Positions 55,986 through 64,000 of a stretch of DNA of 64,000 bases are shown in pieces. Within the stretch, counting starts at the first letter, position 1; each line of letters starts with the position of its first letter. The stretch spans positions 150,683 through 214,682 of the forward strand of contig SKCR01033437.1 of assembly GCA_019454045.1 (NCBI GenBank), in the 5' to 3' direction. Under the pieces are notes generated by a model that had not been told where the DNA came from, searched no databases, and worked only from the letters and a program-made list of their open reading frames with translations. Origin of the DNA: Zanthoxylum bungeanum. Taxonomy: Eukaryota; Streptophyta; Magnoliopsida; Sapindales; Rutaceae. A program made the translations under genes and the position numbers.

Positions 55986-56144
55986 CGGGAACAAAGCCCA
56001 GAGGTAGAGGCACCTCGCCATCATATCAATTCAGTTCGAAGCAGCAGGTAAGTCAGGTGGCAGCTGGCGAGCCAGGTAAGTAGAAATGCATTGCACGAAC
56101 TTTGATAAGACTGTCATTGTCACACACTGCACAGATCCCATCAA
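55986..56144 (+). other. Spacer between array and polypurine tract in Gypsy-B
   Basis: Includes CAGGTGGCAGCTGGCGAGCC and AAATGCATTGCA, both also found just before the Gypsy-A 3' LTR (18650-18690), so this short region is conserved. Confidence 0.6.
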
Positions 56145-56156
56145 AGTGGGGGCGAC
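56145..56156 (+). other. Polypurine tract of Gypsy-B
   Basis: AGTGGGGGCGAC immediately before the 3' LTR. Confidence 0.8.
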
Positions 56157-58963
56157 TGTAGGCATTGTATTTTTGCATATCAGCCCAATGATGAGCCTCG
56201 AATGGAGGCACTACTTTTTAGTTGCGGAAGTTGCGTAAAGCGGTCGTCGGAAGGGAAGGGTCAAGAATTGACTGTTTTTATTGAATTTGGTTCGCTTGTT
56301 CAAGCTTCGGGTTCGCTCGTTCGGTCTCAATTTTAAATTTATCATCGGCCCGGTTCACAAACACACACACATGCCGTATCCATAAAACAACCCATGTCGT
56401 CCCTCTCCCTCTGACATCTCTCGGCAATCATCAAAGCAAACCATAGGGGTCTGTTTCTTTCTCTCAGCAACGAACACAATAAGCCAAATCCCTCACATGC
56501 CTTACACTCCATCAACCAAACACAAAATGCCAAGCCTCCCACGTGAACAAACCAAAACCAAACACAAATTACCATACACCCAAACACTAACAACCAAAGA
56601 CCACCCATGCAAACCCAAATGAACCCATCCCCACGTGAGTGATCTCCAAACCAAGTACCCCACACGCCCATCACCGAATCTCCTCCATTATCTCATTAAC
56701 ATTCACGCCCCATCATCTCCATGATCTGGATCATTCAGCCCTCCTTGATGAGGTCACTGCCATGAAACCATGATAGAGGCAAGGACTTCAGGCACAAGGG
56801 AGAACCCACTCCATTTTCATCAGCCTTCACTTGCACCCAACTCAGCCCCTATCCCCTTCATCCACTCCTCTCGGCCCCTTAACCTCATGTAGAGACTGCC
56901 AACAGAGCGATAGACCTCACACATCTTCAGCCACAAAAGACTCTCCTTCAAGTCATTCCTATCCTTTTTAGCAGCGCCCATGACAACCTTCAACAGATAA
57001 CAAACTTCACCTTGGATCACGTAGAGGGGGATCATGTAACCAATCCTATCGACAGTCCCTGCCTCACGCGAATCAACCACCATCAACAGCCCCACACTTC
57101 ACGGCAATAGACTTCACGCCTAACAGCCTGCTTCACGTACATAAACCCTCCTCACGTCCATAAATTCACGACCACCCACTATATTCAGGGGCTCTCATAC
57201 AAAACTGCCATGAGCAGCCTTCAAACATGTTTTGACGCCCTTAAGCTCGTCAAGCCCTAAACACAGCCCTTAAAGTCCCCTGTGGTTCACGCCACTGACG
57301 TACGCCATGAACCCTCACACGTACTTGATCAGCTCACAAGAATAAAGCCTCTATCCATTTTCCTTTGCTCCACGCCTCACTGCCCATGCACCGTCTGAAC
57401 CAAACTGCACCACCTTCATCTTCATAAACTCACGCCAGTAACCACACTCATCAGCACCTCATTCACGCCTGAACAGACTGCACACCGTGACTCCAACCAA
57501 CTCCCTGATTCACGCCTGATACTCCCTCACAAACAGCCACCTTCAACGCCTAAACAGTGCCCTCACAGCCCTCACAGATAGCCTCATAAAATAGCTAGTT
57601 CACTACCCTTTGTCTCTCTCTACTCACGGCTAAACAAACCACAGCTCACGCTACAAACTCCTCTCGGCAGCAGACCACTCACAGCCACTGCCAGCTCAAC
57701 CCACGCCCACTGCACCTTCACTGCTCGAGTCTCGCACCAACACGCCCTTGCATGATAACATACCTTCAGCCCACTGACCAGCCATGCATCACCTCTCAAC
57801 GCAAATCACACCCCCACGTAGCCAACAGCCCTCCTCATCAAACTGCCGAACCAAACCTTCAGCCATGCAGTCCCATGCATGCGTTAAACACAACAGTGAA
57901 GTAGTCTCTCCTTCGACCTAGTCAGCATGTATCACTTTCTCTCTCTCTCATGATAAACACGAGCCAAACCGACCAACGTAACCAGCCTCCCATCACGCCC
58001 CTCACTGCATGAAACTGCACTGCCATGAAATGCCATGAACCTACTGCCATTGCCAAGCCGTGAACCCTACAGTCCTCCAATGCCACAAACCTTAAAGCCA
58101 GCAGCCCCCTTTGCCACGTGAATCCATGCAGCCCATGCATACGTAGAAATAGTGGGGATTACAGTGAAGATTTAAGTGAAAACAGTGAGAAAACAGAGGA
58201 AAAATAGACTGAAAATAGCGAGCGGAAACCGCGAGTGAAAACAGTGAAAACGGACCCGTGAAAATAGCGGAAATAGCGGACCGGTGAAAACAGAGAAAAC
58301 AATGAACCTGTGAAAACTGTAGAAACAGTGGACCAGTAAAAATAGCAAAACGATATCCCTTCCGGCACCGTGGAACGCACTCCCGGAAAGCGACTAAAAA
58401 GGTAAGACCTGAGGGCACCCTTTTATCTTATTTCCGTTATTTATTTTCTAAGCATGATGTAGTCGTTTAAGTTTATTATTGCTTTATGCATGATTAGGAT
58501 GTTTAATATGTTATAGTTTTATGCATGACTAGTTGGTTGTGCTTGAGCATGATTTAATTGTTTAGTATGATATTTATTTTCCTATGCATGATTAGGTTGT
58601 TTAGTATGATGTTTAATGCATGATTAGTTGGTTGTTTCTAAGCATGATGTAGTCGTTTAGTATGATATTTATTTTCTTATGCATGATTAGGTTGTTTAGC
58701 ATGATGATGTTTTATGCATGGTTAATAGGTTGTTCTTAAGCATGTTGTGTAGACTTGGTTAATATTGCACAAATCCATTCATTACAAACGACATAAGTAA
58801 GGGACCATTCCGAACCCAACGGTTTGAGGTCTTCCCTTGCGAGGGGCGAGTGCGGCCTTAAATCTTTGTCCCGGTTCACACCGGGTGGCGACTCCATGTT
58901 ATTTCGTACTTCCCAACCGGGCCGCAAGCCCGGAACATCGTCGTCCATTTTCTGTGTCCTACA
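56157..58963 (+). repeat. 3' LTR of Gypsy-B
   Basis: 2,807 bp, TGTAGGCATTGTATTTTTGC to TCCTACA. It contains the antisense frame 56820-57095, the donor at 58402, the irregular repeat at 58455-58745 and the hairpin end. It differs from the 5' LTR by scattered substitutions and 1-2-bp indels. Confidence 0.94.
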
Positions 58964-58968
58964 ATGAT
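58964..58968 (+). repeat. Right target-site duplication of Gypsy-B (ATGAT)
   Basis: Identical to 48371-48375. Confidence 0.93.
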
Positions 58969-59520
58969 CTTCACCGATCTAATCTTAGATCGCAAAGATA
59001 TGAGTTGCAGAAGAAGCTCTTCCGTGCTCGCATGTTAGAGAGTACGTCTGTTGAGCACCATGTGTCACAGATGATTGCTGACATTGAGCAGCTCGGATAG
59101 ATGGGCATCGTCTTCGAGTCTGAGACTTAAGTAGATTTGATCCTAAATCTCTCCCCGACACTTGGAGTGGGTTCATCATGAACTACAACATGTTGAACCA
59201 AGACCAAACTCTTGGAGAGTTGATGTCCACTCTGCGCGAAGCATAAAAAGAGCTCCTTAAGGGCAAGAAACGCGAGGCACACTTTGCTTCAACATCTCAG
59301 ACTCCGAGGACTTGGCCTAATGCGACTGGAGGTGTCAAGAAGAAGAAGTATAAGAATAAGGGCAAGGCCAAATCGTCAAAGGGTTATGGGCAACCTAAGG
59401 ACAAATCCCAAGATATATGTCTGCAGTGCGGGAAGCGGGGTCACTGGAAGCGTGACTACCGCGAGTACAAGGCACACATGAAGGAAATCAAAGCGGGCAA
59501 GGCACCAGCTTCATGTATGT
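58964..59520 (+). pseudogene. Copia-2 gag, second part, with zinc knuckle
   Basis: Continues KLHD with LHRSNLRSQRYELQKKLFRA and HHVSQMIADIEQLG, then a TAG at 59098-59100, and later QTLGELMSTLREA. The basic region KKKYKNKGKAK precedes a CCHC-type knuckle, CLQCGKRGHWKRDY (59418-59460), in which the last cysteine is replaced by tyrosine. The product would be the nucleocapsid part of Gag. Confidence 0.75.
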
Positions 59521-59539
59521 TTGTTATAGAAATAAACAT

Positions 59540-60683
59540 GTCTACTACTAGTTTTAAAAATTGGATTTTTGATTCTGGTTGTGGTACTCATATATGTACT
59601 GATGTGCAGGATCTGCAGATTAGCAGGATACTGGCCTCATGAGAGATTGACCTCCGCATTGGAAATGGGACACGGGTCACCGTTTTGGCCGTTGGCACTT
59701 TTGTTTTGGAACTGCCCTCGGGGCATGTACTTAAACTATCAGACTGTTATTATGTACCTAGTTTGACTAGGAATATTATTTCTGTATCTATATTAACCCA
59801 ATGTGGGTATACTTTTGTATTTAGAAACACTGGGTGTTTTATGTATAAAAATGATATGGAAATTTGCATTGCTGATGTAAATAATGGTCTTTATATTTTG
59901 AATATTAATCAATCTCAAACATATAATGTAACAAACAAAAGGCTTAAAGTAAGTAACAAAGATGAAACTTATATGTGGCATTGTCGTTTGGGACACATAA
60001 ACAAGACACGTATATCCACACTTTCGAAGAGTGGGTACTTGGACGGATTTGATCCAAATTCATATGACGTCTGCGAATCTTGTTTATTAGGCAAGATGCC
60101 TAAATCACCTTTTAGCGGTAAAGGTGCACGTGCCACCGAACTGTTAGCCCTTGTTCATAGTGACGTTTGTGGGCCCATGTCTAGCCAGGCTAGAGGTGGA
60201 TATGAATACTTCGTAACCTTTACGAATGATGCATCACGTTATGGTTATGTGTATCTTATGAGACACAAGTCGGAAACTTTTGAGAAATCCAAAGAGTTTC
60301 AACACGAAGTAGAAAAACAGACTGGCAAAAGTATTAAGACATTACGGTCGGACCGTGGTGGCGAATACTTAAGCAATGAGTTTCTTGATTACTTGAAAGA
60401 ATATGGCATTCTTTCACAATGGACTCCTCCCGGGATACCACAATTAAACGGTGTGTCCGAACAGAGAAACCGAACTTTGTTATACATGGTAAGGTCTATG
60501 ATGAGTCGCACAGAGCTACCTATTTCCTTCTGGGGATATGCATTGAACAGTGCAATACTTATTTTGAATAAGGTTCCGTCAAAGTCTGTTCAACAGACTC
60601 CGTATGAAATATGGACAGGAAAGAAATCAGGTTTCTCATTCCTGAAGATTTGGGGTTGCTGGGCATACATCAAACGTTTGTAA
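59540..60683 (+). pseudogene. Copia-2 protease and integrase
   Basis: Protease: IFDSGCGTHI (59568-59597) has the aspartic protease DSG triad. A TGA at 59640-59642 interrupts it. The long frame then runs to TAA 60681-60683. Counting from Met 59685: zinc-binding WHCRLGH at 98-104 and CESC at 130-133; catalytic Asp160 (HSDVCGP), Asp223 (SDRGGEY) and Glu259 (GVSEQRN), a D-x62-D-x35-E spacing as expected for copia integrase. So the catalytic core is still complete. Integrase acts in the nucleus to insert the cDNA. In an active copy this is one polyprotein with gag and RT. Confidence 0.85.
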
Positions 60684-61022
60684 GGTACCAAACTTAAACC
60701 CAAATCGAATAAATGCCTATTTGTAGGATATCCTAGGGAAACCAAATGATATTACTTTTATCACCCACAAGAGAACAAAGTATTTGTTGCTCTACATGCG
60801 GTTTTCCTTGAGAAGGAATTCCTAAATGCAGTGATCAGTGGGAGGAAAGTAGAACTCGATGAAAATCAGAGTGATACTGTTCCTGGCACAGAATCCTAAA
60901 CGGAATAAGAACAGTTCATCAGGGATGGAATTGTACCACAATCTTCGAATACACAAGGACCGCGTAGGTCGGAGAGAGTCAGAAAACAACCTGAGAGGTA
61001 TGGGTTTCTGATCTCACCTCAT
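60684..61022 (+). pseudogene. Copia-2 linker between integrase and RT
   Basis: In the integrase frame it reads KCLFVGYPRE, a stop, YYFYHPQENKVFVALHAVFLE, two stops near 60896-60905, and SERVRKQPERYGFLI. These are the usual linker motifs, with at least three nonsense codons. Confidence 0.75.
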
Positions 61023-62219
61023 GTGGATATTAATCTTATTGAGGAAGATGAGCCGGCTACGTATGAGGAAGCGATACAAGGTATCGACTCCGGTTTATGG
61101 CAAGATTCCATGAATTCCAAAATAGACTCTATGTACACCAACCAAGTTTGGACACTGGTAGATGCACCAGAAGGCGTAAAGCCTATTGGTTGCAAATGGG
61201 TCTTCAAAAGGAAGACCGACATGGATGGAAATATACAAACGTACAAAGCTAGGCTTATAGCGAAAGGGTATCGTCAACGACATGGTGTCGATTACGACGC
61301 AACTTTTTCAACTATTGCCATGATTAAATCCATTACGATAATGCTTGCTATAGCTGCATATTTCGATTACGAGATATGGCAGATGGACGTCAAAACCGCT
61401 TTCCTTAACGAAAATCTTTTGGAGGATGTTTATATGCAACAGCCTGACGGTTTTTTCGTACCAAGACATGCAAACAAGATTTGTAAGTTAAATCGATTCA
61501 TTTATGGATTGAAGCAAGCATCGCATTCTTGGAACCAACATTTTGATGAGATCATAAAAGAATATGATTTCGTTCAAAACGTGGATGATCCTTGTGTATA
61601 TGAGAAGGTTAGTGGGAGCGCACTGACATTCATTGTCCTTTACGTTGATGATGTATTGCTTATTGGCAATGACATTCCCATGTTAACATCGGTGAAAGCT
61701 TGGCTTTCATTAAAATTCTCCATGAAGGATCTGGGAGAAGCAGCCTTTATTCTAGGAATAAAGATCTACCGGGATAGATCTAGAAAGCTGCTTGGACTCT
61801 CCCAGATCACGTACATTGACAAAGTGTTGAAGAGATTCAACATGGATCAGTCCAAGAGGGGACTGTTTCCAGTGTCACATGGCGTCACTTTATCTAAGGA
61901 CATGTGTCCTAAAACTCAAGATGAGAGAGACAGCATGAGTCGGATATCGTTCGCCTCGGCAGTCGGATCGATCATGTATGCCATGATATGTACGTGATCT
62001 GATGTCTCGTATGCTTTGAGCATGTGTAGTCGCTATCAGGCCGATCCAGGTAAAGGTCACTGGATGGCGGTTAAGAATATCCTTAAGTATCTTAGACGAA
62101 CTAAGGATGTTTTCTTAATCTATGGAGATGGAGAACTTGAGGTAACTGGGTTTACCGATGCAAGTTTCCAAACCGATAAAGACGCTGCAAGTCACAATCC
62201 GGGTACATATTTTGTTTGA
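61023..62219 (+). pseudogene. Copia-2 reverse transcriptase and start of RNase H
   Basis: A frame of 324 codons from 61023 to TGA 61995-61997 continues in the same frame to 62217. Counting from 61023: KPIGCKWVFKRKTD at 53-66, the first catalytic Asp in MDVKTAFLN (121-129), IYGLKQASHSWN, and the catalytic YVDD at 207-210. After the stop come SDVSYALS and SRYQADPGKGHWMAVKNILK and TDASFQTDKD, the start of RNase H. The TGA stands where the family has an arginine codon. The RT core itself is unbroken. Confidence 0.87.
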
Positions 62220-62627
62220 ATAACGGAGCAGTAAGCTGGAAATCTTCCAAGCAATAGACTGTTGTCGATTCAACAACAGAAGCGGAGTATATTGCTGCAG
62301 CTGAAGCAGCAAAAGAGGCAGTTTGGATCCGTAAATTAATAATTGGATTAGGAGTAGTTCCGTTAGCAGCTGAGACCGTTACATTGTATTGTGACAATAA
62401 CGGGGCTATAGCGCAAGCTAAGGAACCGCGGTCTCATCAATGATCCAAGCATGTTCTTCGACGTTTCCATCTGATTCGTGAGATCATACATCCTGGCAAT
62501 GTGAAGATCGAAAAGGTCGCATCAGAGGACAACAAGGTAGATCCGCTGACGAAAGCTATTCCTCAGTAAAAGTTTGAGCGACGTGTATATAGTTCAGGTG
62601 TTAGATGCTTGAGTGACTGGCTATAGG
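62205..62627 (+). pseudogene. Copia-2 RNase H, frameshifted
   Basis: After a shift near 62210, another frame reads NNGAVSWKSSKQ, a stop, TVVDSTTEAEYIAAAEAAKE, LYCDNNGAIAQAKEPRSHQ, a TGA at 62441-62443, SKHVLRRFHLIREI and DPLTKAIPQ. The D-E-D residues of RNase H (DAS, TEAEY, CDNNGA) are present, split over two frames. Confidence 0.8.
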
Positions 62628-62640
62628 CCAAATGGGAGAT
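62628..62640 (+). other. Polypurine tract of Copia-2
   Basis: CCAAATGGGAGAT directly before the 3' LTR. Confidence 0.75.
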
Positions 62641-64000
62641 TGTTGGACAATTATGACCCATAGCGTCACTATTTGTAAAAGACATTGTGGTTTTTGTACA
62701 AATTAACTATGTGACAATGGAAATTGCATTTTATCATTTTGTAATTTGATTACTTAAATATATAAATGATAAAAGTCCTTATGATTAGTTCCGGATTATA
62801 AGATATGAGACAGTATCAATCCATAATGGTTTAATCATTAAATATCCCTAGTCGTAGTATTATCGAGATTAGACATCGATAATGCGGAATAGACTAGTAT
62901 TTCACTTGTGCGTGTTATAAAAGCGTAACAGCATAGTTCTCATATATTTAAGTATTGGATACTTATGCAAGTGTGATAGGAGGTTGTGTTTACCGATGGT
63001 ACGGAAACAGCTTCGCTCTGGATAGACCCCGTGGAATCCCATTGGTAGTATGACTATGTGTCTATGGGAATCCGCATCAGGGTAGGTGTATTTGGTCTTA
63101 ATCTGAGACTTGTATCGCTAATACTTGCGACAATCAATACGCTTTGGTTTTGGTCGTCCATGACTTTAACAGGTTCCATGTACGCCTCTTCTGAGTTTAT
63201 TGAGAATCGTAGTGTATTGGGTGTGATGTCAAGATGAAAGTATCACTTCAGTCATATGGAGATGATGATCACGCAGGGATACAGAACTGGTACTCTAAAT
63301 TTTTTGCAACCATCGGGATAATATGACAAGGTCAAAATTATCCGATTAAAGAGATAGTTGCTTGTGATCCGATATATGCTTCGTACGGGGCAGACACTAT
63401 TCCAGCCCCAGGCCTTGCATGTGACATCTGATACTATATCGCAATACGCAATACTACGTATACTACGCCTGAAAGATTATATATTCCTTTAAGAATATTT
63501 TTGGAGAATTGGGTAGGCACGGTGTTTTGCTAGAAGCCAACCATGTCTCGTAAATCGGTAAAAATGTAGTACGAGGTACGTACGTGTTCGGATAGTCCGA
63601 CGACCGAATTTACTGCCAACATATCCAGGGATCTCTTGGGTCGCTTCCCGAAGATTCACTGATGACGTATGATTCAAACATAATTAATATGGGATTAATT
63701 GCGGAGATATTTTATCTGGGATAAAATATATTTGAATAGAGAGAACGATTAATTTGGAATTAATCGATAAAATAATATATTCGATATATTAAACGAAATT
63801 AGATTTCGACGCGGAATTAAAATTGGATTTTAATTCGGGCAAACGAATTAATTTAGAATTAATTCACGAGCGATGTGAATAGTAATTTTGCTTGGCATAA
63901 TTATTCAATTAAATTTGATTTAATTACGTCGCAACGGAAAATTCGTTAATTCGGAATTAGCGAACCCGAGCCCGGGATGTGTCGCGAGCCCACTCGGATT
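62641..64000 (+). repeat. 3' LTR of Copia-2, first 1,360 bp
   Basis: Begins TGTTGGACAATTATGACC and matches 43961 onward with few differences. The last 550 bp or so lie outside the window. ORF 63489-63677 is not real. Confidence 0.93.

Larger units (their letters stand above)
48376..58963 (+). mobile_element. Gypsy-B: non-autonomous Ogre/Tat-like LTR retrotransposon
   Basis: A complete 10.6-kb element, LTRs 2,800 and 2,807 bp, TGTAGG to CTACA, with a perfect ATGAT duplication. The interior of about 5 kb has an apparent tRNA-Arg primer site, a leader, only the N-terminal 80 or so codons of gag fused to the pol C-terminal scrap, A-rich tracts, a 1.8-kb complex repeat array, and a purine tract. 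No protease, RT, RNase H or integrase core is present. Leader, gag start, pol tail, repeats and LTR ends match Gypsy-A, but most of the LTR does not. Its LTRs differ by only a few percent. Confidence 0.88.
43961..64000 (+). mobile_element. Copia-2: Angela/BARE-like Ty1-copia retrotransposon, split by Gypsy-B, right end outside window
   Basis: 5' LTR 43961-45866, leader and gag start to 48375, Gypsy-B inserted, then the rest of gag, pol and the first 1,360 bp of the 3' LTR. Removing Gypsy-B and one ATGAT rejoins gag in frame (KLHD then LHRSNLRSQR). The two LTRs are very similar by eye, more so than those of Copia-1. Protein motifs match the Angela/BARE lineage (SGSALTFIVLYVDD, FNMDQSKRG, RTKDVFLIYGDGELEVTG). 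Several stops and one frameshift make it defective. The left flank ends GTATA at 43956-43960, the expected target duplication. Confidence 0.87.

Noticed and set aside
54195..56083. Multiple 100-198-codon ORFs in the Gypsy-B array
   Set aside because: All derive from GC-rich tandem repeats and overlap each other in several frames on both strands.

Overview
The window is a repeat-dense piece of a flowering-plant nuclear genome, probably a eudicot. It holds nested LTR retrotransposons, CACTA-type DNA transposon remnants, MITE-like elements, spliceosomal gene structures with short AT-rich introns, and a complete gene of a plant-type family that ends in the conserved string FVVLEL. I saw no bacterial, organellar, rRNA, tRNA or CRISPR features. 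About 80% is transposable element; one gene looks intact.

Left block (1-24137) is a nested stack. The outermost layer is an old chromovirus-like Gypsy element, of which an LTR end (23124-23420), PBS and gag start remain. A Tat-lineage Gypsy element ('T') sits inside its LTR. T is represented by an integrase C-terminus (8129-8290), a long antisense spliced ORF (8517-10742) and its 3' LTR (22469-23123). T is split twice: a degenerate Angela/BARE-like Copia element (Copia-1, 1-8128) lies in its integrase region, and a 10.2-kb gag-only Gypsy element (Gypsy-A, 11448-21665) lies downstream of the antisense ORF.

The middle block (24138-42544) has the lowest density of LTR elements. It contains Copia-LTR-like repeats in both orientations, a CACTA terminus (27255), an armadillo-repeat pseudogene interrupted by a 410-bp insert (28629-29689), a five-exon minus-strand gene for a 290-aa protein (32378-34933) with its TATA box, two MITE-like elements, and a truncated CACTA element with TNP2/DUF4216 and Transposase_24 remnants (36862-40060).

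Right block (42545-64000) is a second stack. A decayed Copia (Copia-3) holds a younger Angela/BARE-like Copia-2 (43961 to beyond the window). Copia-2 is itself split inside gag by the 10.6-kb Gypsy-B (48376-58963), which is flanked by a perfect 5-bp target duplication, ATGAT.

Gypsy-A and Gypsy-B are the most unusual items. Both have 2.8-3.1-kb LTRs, an apparent tRNA-Arg primer binding site as in Ogre/Tat elements, no protease, RT, RNase H or integrase core, gag fragments joined to a last scrap of pol, and large tandem-repeat arrays before the 3' LTR. Their LTRs are mostly different, but share a hairpin-rich terminal domain, a possible splice donor and tandem-repeat blocks in the same position. 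They look like two non-autonomous families that must use proteins supplied by a full-length relative.
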